DNA from: an uncultured Bacilli bacterium
GTDB taxonomy: Bacteria > Bacillota_I > Bacilli_A > RFN20 > CAG-631
Length of the DNA: 64,000 nt
Direction: 5' to 3'
NCBI GenBank assembly: GCA_947626825.1
Contig: CANQTM010000002.1
Span: forward strand, 52,223 to 116,222
The translations under genes were made by a program, and so were the position numbers. The notes beneath the pieces are model-generated. The model saw only the letters and a list, made by a program, of their open reading frames with translations. It ran no database searches and was not told where the DNA came from. Positions 53,645 to 63,997 of this stretch are shown here, piece after piece. Positions within the stretch are counted from its first letter, which is position 1; each line of letters starts with the position of its first letter.

Positions 53645-56419
53645 ATGGTAAAAAATGAACTTAGTATTCGCTCACAGCAAACTTATAAAGTTGCTCAAAA
53701 AATTGCTGAGCATGAAATTACTAAAGCTAAAAATTTAACAAAAAAAGCTTTATTAAATTATGAAAAATCAATTACATTTAAATCTCTTAAACAAGAAAAA
53801 GAATTATATGATTTTTCAATGAATAGTTTAAAAGATAATATTGATGCTTTATTATCTGCAAAAAGCGAATTATCTGCTAATAATAATTTTTTGAAAAACA
53901 ATTATAAATTGTTACAAAAAGAATCATTATATTTAGTTGGAGAAAGAGAGCTTTTAAATAGAGCTAATCTTATTCGTCTTGCTTCTTTAAAAAGAGAAGC
54001 ATTAACTAAAGCTGAAAATCTTTATAAAAGAAATGCTTTTTTAGCTCAATATGAAGAAAAAGAAAAATCTTTAGAGATTGATTATAAGTTAAATTATAGT
54101 AAATTACTACAAGAAACTTATGGTGACAATTTAAAAAGAGAAGCTAAAACTTATGATGAATTTTATAAATTAGCAAATAGTGAATATGAAAAAATTCATG
54201 AAAAATCTAATGCTACTTTTGAAACATTCTTATCTACAGTTTATGAAGCAATTGATACATCTTATAATGTAACTTTTGCATTAGAAATAAAAACAGCAAT
54301 TTTAAATGTTTTCCAACAATTAAAAGAAAATCATTTAAAAATTGAAAACAATTCGATTGAAGTTATCAATCGAAATATTGATTTAACAATTTTAAAAGAA
54401 CAAACTAAAGAAGGATTAGATGTCGCTGATGAAATCAAAGAAAATCAAGAAGCAATTGAACAAAAAAATAAAGAAATAGAAGAAATCAAAAAAGTAATTT
54501 TAGATTTAGAAAATAAATTTAAACAATTACTTACTGAAAATGCTTCAAGAAAAGTTAATGATTTCACACTTGATTTATCTTGTAGTGATGAATTACAAAA
54601 TAAAACAATTGTTGATATTACTAAAACTTTTAAATTATCTTTATCAGAAACATTTAAAAATATTTATAATGTTATTAAACAATATTATTTATCATTATGT
54701 CCATTCTATTATGATTATTTAGCTAATTGTGAAGAAAAATATGAACAAGAAAATAAAGAATATCGTTTGCAACATGTAAATTCTTTAGATAAAGATTTAG
54801 CTAAATTATATTTAAATGATGGGGATGGCTATTTAAGAAAAATAGTTAATCATCAAAATGATGAAGATAATTTAGCAAAAGCAAATCAAGAACATCTTGA
54901 TAGATTAGAAGAAATCAAAAAAGAATATAAAGAAGATTTAGCTAAATTAAAACAAGATAAAGCTAATAGAAAACAAGAATATCTTGATCAAAAAGCAGCA
55001 GCTAAAATTAATTTAAAGAATGCTGATGGAGCTAAAGCTTCTGAAATTCGTGATGTCTTAAAACTTTATAAAAAAGAAATTAATTCTGGTGAATTTAAAC
55101 GTTATAGAAAAGTTAATAAACTTAAAAATAAAAAATTAGCTGAAGAAAAAGCAAATTATTCTAATAAACTTTTTGAATTAACTAATTCTGAGGCACTTGT
55201 TTATAAAAGAAATTATGAATTACAACGTAAAAACAATGCTAAAGAGATGAAAAAAGAATTAGCTACTTTAAATAGAACTTTAAATAAAGAAGCTAAATCT
55301 TCAAAATATCGTAGAAATTTCACTACAAAATCAAGAGAGAATGCTTTAGGTTATACATTTTTAAGCATTTGGGGAATTGGATTTTTGATTTTCACTTTAA
55401 TTCCTATTCTTTATACAATAATGTTATTGTTCTCTCATTCGACATGGACAAGTAATGATGGTTATTCTGTATTAATTTCTTTTAATTTCCAAAATGGTTT
55501 AACATTCCCAAACTGGGCAGGATTTGATAATTTTGAACAGTTGTTTATGAATCAATATTATTTCTTGTTTACACAAATCCCACAATTCTTTAGAAGTTTA
55601 TTATTCTTTGTTCCATTAGTTGTTTTTATCGGCTTTGTTTTAGCAATGTTATTAAATTCAAAAATTAAAGGAAGAACTATTTTTAGAATTATTTACTTCT
55701 TACCAGTTGTTATTGTTTCTGGACCAGTTTTAAATATGTTAAACAATAGCAATTCATCAGGACAATCATCAATTAGATTAAGTCTTGATGGTTCATCAAT
55801 TTCAAAAATGTTATCATCAATTTCTCCACAACTTTTAACTTATGCAAATGAAGTATTCCAAAACTTTGTTATCATTTTGTGGATGACTGGTGTACCAATT
55901 GTCTTATTTATTTCAGCTTTGCAAAAAATTAATAAATCATTATATGAAGCTGCAGAAATTGATGGTGCTAATAAATGGCAAATGTTATGGACAATTACAT
56001 TCCCATTGATTAAATCTGTTATTTTGATTGTTTGTTTATTTACTATTATGCAAGTTGCTACTATTGATGTTAGTTTTGTAAATCCTATTAATTCATGGAT
56101 TACAACGCAACTAGGTATGGCCGAACCTAATTATGGTGTCGCTGCTGTTGGTGCTTGGACACAAACATTAGTAGTTCTAATCTTCGTTTTAATTTCATTC
56201 TTATTATTTAGAGAAAAAGAATTTATTTCTAAAGATAAGAACTTTGAAGAAATAGAAGAAGAAAAGAAGAAGAAACAACAACGCCGTGCTAAAATAATTG
56301 AAATCTTTAAAATTAACGAAATTAAGAACTTCTTTAGAAAAATGTTTGCTCCAATAACAAAAGCAATCAATGCATCTAAAGAAAAGAAAAAACTTAAAGA
56401 AGAAAGAGGGGAGGAATAA
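53645..56419 (+). CDS. Sugar ABC transporter permease (MalF-type) with ~550 aa N-terminal coiled-coil extension, pair 2
   Basis: Residues ~1-550 Lys/Glu-rich heptad-like; permease from 'ENALGYTFLSIWGIGFLIFTLIPILYTIMLLF' with EAA loop 'LYEAAEIDGANKWQMLWTITFPLIK'. ATG at 53645 after TAGGAGGTGTGAGT. Confidence 0.88.
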   Translation: MVKNELSIRSQQTYKVAQKIAEHEITKAKNLTKKALLNYEKSITFKSLKQEKELYDFSMNSLKDNIDALLSAKSELSANNNFLKNNYKLLQKESLYLVGERELLNRANLIRLASLKREALTKAENLYKRNAFLAQYEEKEKSLEIDYKLNYSKLLQETYGDNLKREAKTYDEFYKLANSEYEKIHEKSNATFETFLSTVYEAIDTSYNVTFALEIKTAILNVFQQLKENHLKIENNSIEVINRNIDLTILKEQTKEGLDVADEIKENQEAIEQKNKEIEEIKKVILDLENKFKQLLTENASRKVNDFTLDLSCSDELQNKTIVDITKTFKLSLSETFKNIYNVIKQYYLSLCPFYYDYLANCEEKYEQENKEYRLQHVNSLDKDLAKLYLNDGDGYLRKIVNHQNDEDNLAKANQEHLDRLEEIKKEYKEDLAKLKQDKANRKQEYLDQKAAAKINLKNADGAKASEIRDVLKLYKKEINSGEFKRYRKVNKLKNKKLAEEKANYSNKLFELTNSEALVYKRNYELQRKNNAKEMKKELATLNRTLNKEAKSSKYRRNFTTKSRENALGYTFLSIWGIGFLIFTLIPILYTIMLLFSHSTWTSNDGYSVLISFNFQNGLTFPNWAGFDNFEQLFMNQYYFLFTQIPQFFRSLLFFVPLVVFIGFVLAMLLNSKIKGRTIFRIIYFLPVVIVSGPVLNMLNNSNSSGQSSIRLSLDGSSISKMLSSISPQLLTYANEVFQNFVIILWMTGVPIVLFISALQKINKSLYEAAEIDGANKWQMLWTITFPLIKSVILIVCLFTIMQVATIDVSFVNPINSWITTQLGMAEPNYGVAAVGAWTQTLVVLIFVLISFLLFREKEFISKDKNFEEIEEEKKKKQQRRAKIIEIFKINEIKNFFRKMFAPITKAINASKEKKKLKEERGEE

Positions 56420-56422
56420 ATT

Positions 56423-57523
56423 ATGATGGAAAAATTAGCCTATAATTTAAAAGGAAAATTTCAAAAAGTAATTGATTTCTTCCATTCACCAAAATTTTTA
56501 AAGGTTTATGATAAAACAGTCAAGATATTAAAAAATATCATTCCTAAAATAGTTATTGTTTTGGTATTATTGGTATTTTCTTACATTTTTATGTCACCAA
56601 TTCTTAGAATATTTGTTGATTCATTTAAAGTAAAAGAAGATATTACCAATCCAGATATTGTATGGATTCCATCACAATTAACATTTAAAAATTATATGGA
56701 TGCTATAAACGGTTTGTGGATATGGAGAGTTGAATCATCTGCAGATAATGCTATAATTTCAACATTATGGAATTCATCAATTTATTCATTCATTTCTGCA
56801 TTATTCCAAACAGTTGTTTCTTGTATGGCTGGTTATGCTTTTGCAAGATTCAATTTCAAAGGTAAGAAACTTTGGTTTGCTGGTTTGATTTTAGCTTTCA
56901 TTTTACCAATTCAACTTCTTACTCTTCCTCGTTCAATGATGTTAAGACAATTAACAAATGCTACAAGTACTCCTGCTAAATTTTTTGGTATAGCTTCAGG
57001 TAAACCTATTTATAACTGGGTTAATGCTAGTTTATCATTTTTAACAGCATTACCTGTATTATTATTAACATTCTTTGGACAAGGTATTAATTCATCTATT
57101 TTGATTTTTATTTCATTTAGTTTCTTTAAGATGATTCCTGTTGCTTTAGATGAAGCTGCTCAAATAGATGGTGCTAACTTCTTTCAAATTTTCTATCATA
57201 TCATTTTAAAGATGTCGGTTCCAACAATTTTAGTTGTATTCTTGTTTTCATTTATTTGGAACTGGAATGATACTTATGTTTTAAAGAGTTTGACAGCCTT
57301 AACTCAGGATCAATTATCTTTCCAAACATTACCACAATCACTTGACAGATTTAATTATCGTTTATCTCAAGGTACTCAAACAAGTGGTGTTGAACAACAA
57401 AACAATCCAGCTTTGAAATCTGCAGCCATATTAATTTCAATTCTACCATTATTAATTTTGTATGCATTTACACAAAGAAAATTTGTTGAAGGTATTGAAA
57501 ATACTGGTGTAACAGGCGTTTAA
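56423..57523 (+). CDS. Sugar ABC transporter permease (MalG-type), pair 2
   Basis: 'ALDEAAQIDGANFFQIFYHIILKMSVPTILVVFLFSFIWNWNDTYV' EAA loop. Confidence 0.92.
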   Translation: MMEKLAYNLKGKFQKVIDFFHSPKFLKVYDKTVKILKNIIPKIVIVLVLLVFSYIFMSPILRIFVDSFKVKEDITNPDIVWIPSQLTFKNYMDAINGLWIWRVESSADNAIISTLWNSSIYSFISALFQTVVSCMAGYAFARFNFKGKKLWFAGLILAFILPIQLLTLPRSMMLRQLTNATSTPAKFFGIASGKPIYNWVNASLSFLTALPVLLLTFFGQGINSSILIFISFSFFKMIPVALDEAAQIDGANFFQIFYHIILKMSVPTILVVFLFSFIWNWNDTYVLKSLTALTQDQLSFQTLPQSLDRFNYRLSQGTQTSGVEQQNNPALKSAAILISILPLLILYAFTQRKFVEGIENTGVTGV

Positions 57524-57530
57524 TAAGATT

Positions 57531-57567
57531 AAGCTATTAGATTATTTATTAAATCTAGTAGCTTTTT
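57531..57567 (+). terminator. Terminator at end of the surface-glycan locus
   Basis: AAGCTATTAGATT...AATCTAGTAGCTT-TTTTT. Confidence 0.8.
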
Positions 57568-57648
57568 TTACCTTTTTAGGTCACATATTATATATTTTGA
57601 GAAAAAATTATGGTATAATTTTGTTTTGAAAAAAGGAGTTGATTCATA

Positions 57649-59157
57649 ATGGAAAATAATAATAACAATCAACCTGTATTAAGCTTACAAGAACAAACAA
57701 AAATTAGAATGGAAAAGCTTGATAAATTAAAAGAAAAAAACATTAAACCATTTGGTGAAAGATTTGATGTTAAAGATAAAATCGTTGACATTAGAAAAAC
57801 ATATGGTGACAAGACAAAAGAAGAATTAGAAGAAAATGTCGCATTTGCTACTTTGGCTGGACGTATTATTACTAAAAGAGATATGGGTAAAATAGCTTTT
57901 TGTAATTTACAAGATCGCGATGGCAATATGCAAATATATATTCGTAAAGATGTTATAGGTGAAGAAGCTTATAGTGTTTTTAAGTTATCAGATATTGGAG
58001 ATATTATTGGTATTACTGGTGAAATTATGAAAACCAATACTGGTGAATTAACAATAAAAGTAACTAAATACACTCACTTAACTAAAGCACTAAGACCATT
58101 ACCTGAAAAATATCATGGCCTTGTTAATGTTGAAGAAAGATATAGAAAAAGATATTTAGACTTAATTACTAATGAACAATCAAGAAATGTAGCAATTTCT
58201 AGAACAAGAATTATTAGAACAATGCAAAATTATTTTGATTCATTAGGTTTTATTGAAGTTGAAACACCTTGTCTTACAGGTATGGTTACAGGCGCAGCTG
58301 CACGTCCATTTGTTACTCATCATAATGCTTTAGATAGAGACTATTATTTAAGAATTGCTACTGAACTTAATTTAAAAAGATTATTAGTTGGTGGTTTAGA
58401 AAGAGTTTATGAAATAGGCCGTATTTTTAGAAATGAAGGAATGGATACAAAACATTCTCCTGAATTTACAACAATAGAATTATATCAAGCATATGGTGAT
58501 TTAAGATCTATGATGGAACTTACAGAAACATGTTTTAAATTAATTGCTAAAAATGTATTTAATGGTCAAGAAGAATTTGAATGGAATAATCAAACTATAA
58601 ATATTGCTAATAAATTTAAAGTTGTTTCTATGGTTGATTTAGTCAAAGAAGTTACTGGAATTGATTTTAATCAAATCACTTCTTTTGAAGAAGCAAAACA
58701 ATTAGCTTTAGATAAAGGCCTTACTGTTCCAGCACATTTTATTGGAGTTGGGCATATTTTAAATTTGTTTTTTGAAGAATATTGTGAAGATAAATTAATT
58801 CAACCAACATTTTTAATTCGACATCCAATAGAAATATCACCACTTACCAAAGTTTGTGATGATGATTCTCGTTATGTTGATAGATTTGAACTTTATATTG
58901 CTGGATGTGAATTTGCAAATGCATATAGTGAATTAAATGATCCTATAGATCAAAAAGCTCGTTTTGTTGAACAATTAAAAGAAAAAAGTTTAGGAAATGA
59001 TGAAGCTGGTGATATCGATAATGATTTTATTGAAGCTTTAGAATATGGTATGCCACCAGCAGGAGGCATTGGTATGGGAATTGATCGTATGGTAATGTTT
59101 TTTACAGGACAATCTTCTGTAAGAGATGTTATTTTATTTCCGCTAATGAAAGATTAA
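57649..59157 (+). CDS. lysS: Lysyl-tRNA synthetase (class II)
   Basis: 'RYRKRYLDLITNEQSRN', 'FIEVETPCLTGMVTGAAARPFVTHHNAL', 'GGIGMGIDRMVMFFTGQSSVRDVILFPLMK'. Confidence 0.97.
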   Translation: MENNNNNQPVLSLQEQTKIRMEKLDKLKEKNIKPFGERFDVKDKIVDIRKTYGDKTKEELEENVAFATLAGRIITKRDMGKIAFCNLQDRDGNMQIYIRKDVIGEEAYSVFKLSDIGDIIGITGEIMKTNTGELTIKVTKYTHLTKALRPLPEKYHGLVNVEERYRKRYLDLITNEQSRNVAISRTRIIRTMQNYFDSLGFIEVETPCLTGMVTGAAARPFVTHHNALDRDYYLRIATELNLKRLLVGGLERVYEIGRIFRNEGMDTKHSPEFTTIELYQAYGDLRSMMELTETCFKLIAKNVFNGQEEFEWNNQTINIANKFKVVSMVDLVKEVTGIDFNQITSFEEAKQLALDKGLTVPAHFIGVGHILNLFFEEYCEDKLIQPTFLIRHPIEISPLTKVCDDDSRYVDRFELYIAGCEFANAYSELNDPIDQKARFVEQLKEKSLGNDEAGDIDNDFIEALEYGMPPAGGIGMGIDRMVMFFTGQSSVRDVILFPLMKD

Positions 59158-59158
59158 A

Positions 59159-60109
59159 ATGTTAGAATACATAACTGCAAGAAAATATAAACATACTAAA
59201 GGTTTAGTTAGACTTTGGAATAGTGAATTTCATTCTTTATATCCTATAAAGAAAGCTTTGTTTTGTAAAGTTATTTTAAATGATGAAAATATTAATTTAG
59301 ATGCTTCTTTTGTTGCCTTATATGATAATGAACCAGTAGGGTTTATATTTATAAAAACATGGCGTAGTGAATCAGGATTAGCAAATGAAGCAGAAACTGC
59401 TTATATATCTTTACTATTTGTCAAAAAAGAAATGCGTAATATGGGCATTGGCAGTGATATGCTAAAACTTGTCATAGCGGAATTAAAAAAATATTATAAT
59501 ATTAAAACATTGGTTGTTGGAAATGAAATGAATAAAGTCTTTTCAGGAATACCAAGTGAATTAAGTAATAATGCTGCTATATTTTTTGTTAATAAAGGTT
59601 TCAAACAAAAAGAAGCAGTTGTTGATATGATTAGAGTTGTTAGAAATGATAATATTGAATTAGTAGATACAAAAGGTTTAACAACACAAATCGCTACAGA
59701 AGAAGAAAAAGATGAAATTTTAAAATTATGTGTCAATAATGGTTGGTCAAGAGAAGCATATCTTGTAAATCAATATTTTGAACATGGTGGTAGTGGTAGA
59801 TGTATTTGTATTGGCATGAAGGATGGCAAAATTGTTGCTTTTGCACGTTTTAATGACCGTAATCAAATACCATTCAATAATAGTAGACTTATAAATGATA
59901 AGCATTTAGGAAGTATCAATTTTGTAAAAGTTGATAAAAAATATTTAAATTGTGGTTATGAAGAAATTATAAACAGAGTAACTAAAAATTATTTAATTCA
60001 AAGAAATTGTAAACAAATTATTATTTTAGCTACAAAAGATGTTCAATTTTATAAGAAGTTAGGATATAATGCTTATAAATATTATTTGCAATTTGAATTA
60101 GCCTTATAG
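59159..60109 (+). CDS. GNAT-family acetyltransferase, probably two tandem GNAT domains
   Basis: 'AYISLLFVKKEMRNMGIGSDMLKLVIAEL' (acetyl-CoA motif A) and a second, more divergent GNAT-like half. Confidence 0.75.
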   Translation: MLEYITARKYKHTKGLVRLWNSEFHSLYPIKKALFCKVILNDENINLDASFVALYDNEPVGFIFIKTWRSESGLANEAETAYISLLFVKKEMRNMGIGSDMLKLVIAELKKYYNIKTLVVGNEMNKVFSGIPSELSNNAAIFFVNKGFKQKEAVVDMIRVVRNDNIELVDTKGLTTQIATEEEKDEILKLCVNNGWSREAYLVNQYFEHGGSGRCICIGMKDGKIVAFARFNDRNQIPFNNSRLINDKHLGSINFVKVDKKYLNCGYEEIINRVTKNYLIQRNCKQIIILATKDVQFYKKLGYNAYKYYLQFELAL

Positions 60110-60121
60110 GAGGATGACAAT

Positions 60122-60754
60122 ATGGATTATCAAGCAATTATTTTAGCTGCAGGAAATTCAACAAGATCAGGTCTAAACTATAATAAAGTATTATTTGAAA
60201 TAAATGGTTGTCCAATTATTTCTTTTTCTTGTAAAGCATTTATTGATGATTTATCATGCAAAAAAATCTTTTTAGTATGCAAAGAAAATGAATTGAATGA
60301 ATTTAAAACAATTTTTAATAATGTTAAAAAAATTGAATATGTAATTGGTGGAGACACTAGACAACAATCAGTATATAATGCATTAAAAAAAGTCAATAGT
60401 GATTATGTTTTAATTCATGATGGTGCAAGACCATATTTTACACCAATTTTATTAAATCGTTTATTAGCAAAATTAAAAGAATGTGATGCTGTGATTCCTG
60501 TTTGGTCAATGACAGATACTATTAAAGTTGTTAAAAATGATATAGTTGTAAAAACTTTAAAAAGAGATGAATTAAAACGTGTCCAAACACCACAAGCTTT
60601 TAAAACAGAAATTATTAAAAAGGCCCATGAAATGGCCAAAAATGTTGATTATAACGACGATTCATCAATGATAGAAGAATTATTAGATGTCAAAGTTCAT
60701 GTTATTGATGGTGAATATACAAATACAAAATATACATTTAAAGAAGATTTTTAG
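60122..60754 (+). CDS. ispD: 2-C-methyl-D-erythritol 4-phosphate cytidylyltransferase
   Basis: 'AIILAAGNSTRSGLNYNKVLFEINGCPIISFS', 'YVLIHDGARPYFTP', 'VQTPQAFKTEII'. Confidence 0.88.
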   Translation: MDYQAIILAAGNSTRSGLNYNKVLFEINGCPIISFSCKAFIDDLSCKKIFLVCKENELNEFKTIFNNVKKIEYVIGGDTRQQSVYNALKKVNSDYVLIHDGARPYFTPILLNRLLAKLKECDAVIPVWSMTDTIKVVKNDIVVKTLKRDELKRVQTPQAFKTEIIKKAHEMAKNVDYNDDSSMIEELLDVKVHVIDGEYTNTKYTFKEDF

Positions 60755-60764
60755 GAGACTAACA

Positions 60765-62207
60765 ATGAAAAAAATAGCCAAAGTTATTTCCACACCAGAT
60801 TTTACTAAAGCAGCAATTAGAAATTTAAAATCACTACCTGAATATCAATATGAAAGTGTTCAAATACCCGAAGATATAAAAAATATAGGTGAAAATAAAA
60901 AATATTTTATTAGAACTTATGGCTGTCAAGGTAATCTTAGAGATTCAGAAGTTATTTCAGGAATTTTAAATGAATTAAAATATACAAAAACTGATGATGT
61001 CAATTTAGCTGATATTATTATTTTAAATACATGCTGCGTTCGTGAAAATGCTGAGAAAAAAGTCTTTGGCGAAATAGGAAGTTTAAAAAATTTAAAACAC
61101 AACAATCCATCACTATTAATTGGTGTTTGTGGGTGTATGGTTCAACAAGAACATATAGTTAATAAGATTTTAAATGATTATCAACAAGTTGACATTATTT
61201 TTGGTACGCATAATATTCATCAATTGCCTTTATTAATTAAAGAGGCTATTATTTCTAATCAAAGAATTTGTAATGTTTTATCAAATCAGGGCAATATTTA
61301 TGAAGATTTGCCATCTTGTAGAGAAAGTACCTTTAAAGCTTTTGTTAACATTATGTATGGGTGCAATAAATTTTGTACTTATTGTATTGTCCCATATACA
61401 AGAGGACAAGAAAGAAGTCGTAAATCAAAAGATATTTTAGATGAAATAAAATATTTAAAAGAAAATGGTTATAAAGAAGTAACTTTATTAGGCCAAAATG
61501 TCAATGCTTATGGCAAAGATATAAATGATTTATCTTTTGCTGAACTTATGGAACAAGTGGCATTAATTGGTATTGAAAGAATTCGTTTTACTACTTCACA
61601 TCCTTTTGATTTTAGCGATGAACTTATCGATGTTATTGCTAAATATCCAAATATCATGAAACATATTCAATTGCCAGTACAATCTGGAGATGATAAGATT
61701 TTGAAATTAATGGGTCGTAGATATACAAGACAACAATATTTAGATTTGGTTACCAAAATTAAAGAAAGAATACCAAATGTATCCTTAACAACAGATATTA
61801 TTGTTGGTTTTCCAAATGAATCATTAGAGGCCTTTGAAAACACATTATCATTATGTGAAATAGTTAAATATGATAGTGCTTTTACTTTTATTTATTCTCC
61901 AAGAGAGAATACACCAGCTGCTAAAATGCAAGATAATGTTTCATTAGAAACAAAAAAAGAAAGATTCAATCGATTAACTTCACTTATTGCAAAATATGAA
62001 TTAGAAAAATATAAAACATATGAAAACAAAATTGTTAAGGTTTTAGTTGAAGGCCCTTCAAAGAAAAATGAAGATATTTTATCAGGATATACAGAAGATA
62101 TGAAGCTTGTTAATTTTAAAGGAGATAAATCATCAATTGGTCAAATTGTCAATGTTAAAATTATCAAGGCCAAAACATATACTTTAGAAGGTGAACAAGT
62201 TGTATAA
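60765..62207 (+). CDS. miaB: tRNA-2-methylthio-N6-dimethylallyladenosine synthase
   Basis: 'YFIRTYGCQGNLRDSEVISGIL', radical SAM 'YGCNKFCTYCIVPYTRGQERSR', TRAM tail. Start 60765 after AGGAGACTAAC. Confidence 0.95.
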   Translation: MKKIAKVISTPDFTKAAIRNLKSLPEYQYESVQIPEDIKNIGENKKYFIRTYGCQGNLRDSEVISGILNELKYTKTDDVNLADIIILNTCCVRENAEKKVFGEIGSLKNLKHNNPSLLIGVCGCMVQQEHIVNKILNDYQQVDIIFGTHNIHQLPLLIKEAIISNQRICNVLSNQGNIYEDLPSCRESTFKAFVNIMYGCNKFCTYCIVPYTRGQERSRKSKDILDEIKYLKENGYKEVTLLGQNVNAYGKDINDLSFAELMEQVALIGIERIRFTTSHPFDFSDELIDVIAKYPNIMKHIQLPVQSGDDKILKLMGRRYTRQQYLDLVTKIKERIPNVSLTTDIIVGFPNESLEAFENTLSLCEIVKYDSAFTFIYSPRENTPAAKMQDNVSLETKKERFNRLTSLIAKYELEKYKTYENKIVKVLVEGPSKKNEDILSGYTEDMKLVNFKGDKSSIGQIVNVKIIKAKTYTLEGEQVV

Positions 62208-62514
62208 AACAGCTAAAGAATTAAATAATGAATTAAAAAAATCAAAATTATCACAAGAATATTTTTCTTTAAAAGAAAATATATTAAAAGATAAAAATAT
62301 CCAAGAGTTGTTAAATGTTATTCAAAGTACACAAAAAGAAGTTAAAAATGCTTTAAAAAATAATGATTTGGAAACTTATAAAATAAAAACAAAATCATTA
62401 GAAATTTTAAAAGAAGAATTTATAAATCAACCATTAATAAATAATTATATTATTGCTAAACATGATTTATATGAATTATTAGAACAAATTGTTAATATTT
62501 TAAGTTTCGATTAG
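62200..62514 (+). CDS. ymcA: YlbF/YmcA family protein
   Basis: Short helical protein directly after miaB (B. subtilis ymcB-ymcA order); TTG 62200 preceded by GAAGGTGA (ORF opens at GTG 62191). Confidence 0.75.
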   Translation: MYKTAKELNNELKKSKLSQEYFSLKENILKDKNIQELLNVIQSTQKEVKNALKNNDLETYKIKTKSLEILKEEFINQPLINNYIIAKHDLYELLEQIVNILSFD

Positions 62515-62523
62515 GAGGCATTT

Positions 62524-63921
62524 ATGAAAACTAAATACGTAATTATAACTTTAATAATGACTTTAATTGGAAATGCATTTTTTAAAATTTCTAATAATAA
62601 TGTTTATGCTGCTCAAAATGATCAAACAGCACCAGCTCAAACATATATAAACGAAACAAATCTTGAACAATATTATACTCAAAGTAGTGCAGGTAGTGTT
62701 ACTGGTTTAAAAGGTGATGACTTACTTGAACAACTTGCCAAAATAATGATTTTAAAGCATCGTTATTATACATCATATGGTGAATGTCGTGGCGCTATGG
62801 CATTTGCTGATGAAGATCCAAACGATCCAAGTAAAATTATTACTTTTTATGCTGGTGTTTCAATTGATAATACTTGGGGCCTAGGCAATGTTTATAATAG
62901 AGAACATGTTTGGTGTAAAAGTTTATCGGGAGGTTTATTTCCTAAAGTTAGTAATGGTAACAGAAATGCTGGAACTGATATTCATCAATTAAAACCAACA
63001 ATATCATCAGTTAATAGTGCAAGAGGCAATAGTAAATATGCTGATTTAGGTAAAAGTGGTAGAGAATTAAAATATAACAATCAAGGAATAGGCTGTTATG
63101 AAGAAAATGACAAATTTGAACCACGTGATGGTATTAAAGGTGATGTTGCTAGAATTTTAATGTATATGTATACACATTATTCTAATGAAATTGATAATAA
63201 TTCAACTTTTCAATATGCTGGTGCCTTGAATATAACAAATATAGTTTATACATCATCAAATACTAAAGATGCTGCTTGGGATTTATTATTAAAATGGAAT
63301 GAATTAGATCCAGTAGATGAATTTGAAATTCATAGAAATAATTATTGTGCTAGTATTACAGGAGTTAGAAATCCTTATATTGACCATCCAGAATATGCTA
63401 CATTAATTTGGGGTGATAATCCTAATGTTAACCCAGATAAAGATCCTGATGTTGATAATAAAACTTTTGATGTTAAAACTACTGTTCAACTTGGTTTTTC
63501 AACAGATGATAGTTATACAAATTTTCAAAATTACAAATTAATGTTTAAAGGTAGTATAGATGAAGATTTAACTAATTATGAATATGGTGGAATATTTACA
63601 ATTGCCAATAAATTAACAATTAATAATTATCAAAATTATCAAGATGCACTTTTAGCAAATGAAAATTTTAATAATTTGAAGAACAAATTAAATGCTACAA
63701 CATCTAATTCATTAGAATTTACTATTAACGATATTAATAATTTAAATGTAAAATATGCAATATCATTTTATTTTATCGATAAAACAACTCAAAAATGTTA
63801 TTTTAGTGATACTAAATTTGTATCATATTATAATGTTATTAATATTTATTTAAGTAACACAAATATTCTTAATGAATATCCAAATAAAAATAAAATCATT
63901 TCTGCTTTAACGAAAATGTAG
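62524..63921 (+). CDS. Secreted endonuclease I family nuclease with extra C-terminal domain
   Basis: Signal peptide; 'NREHVWCKSLSGG...AGTDIHQLKPTISSVNSARGNSKYADLG' endonuclease I core. Confidence 0.88.
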   Translation: MKTKYVIITLIMTLIGNAFFKISNNNVYAAQNDQTAPAQTYINETNLEQYYTQSSAGSVTGLKGDDLLEQLAKIMILKHRYYTSYGECRGAMAFADEDPNDPSKIITFYAGVSIDNTWGLGNVYNREHVWCKSLSGGLFPKVSNGNRNAGTDIHQLKPTISSVNSARGNSKYADLGKSGRELKYNNQGIGCYEENDKFEPRDGIKGDVARILMYMYTHYSNEIDNNSTFQYAGALNITNIVYTSSNTKDAAWDLLLKWNELDPVDEFEIHRNNYCASITGVRNPYIDHPEYATLIWGDNPNVNPDKDPDVDNKTFDVKTTVQLGFSTDDSYTNFQNYKLMFKGSIDEDLTNYEYGGIFTIANKLTINNYQNYQDALLANENFNNLKNKLNATTSNSLEFTINDINNLNVKYAISFYFIDKTTQKCYFSDTKFVSYYNVINIYLSNTNILNEYPNKNKIISALTKM

Positions 63922-63977
63922 TAAAGGAGACTTTACTATATAAAATCAAGTAAAAAATAAAAAAATAAGCAAAAAAG

Positions 63978-63997
63978 ACTTAGAATAACTAAGTTTT
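63978..63997 (+). terminator. Possible terminator at window end
   Basis: ACTTAG-AATAA-CTAAGT-TTT. Confidence 0.4.
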
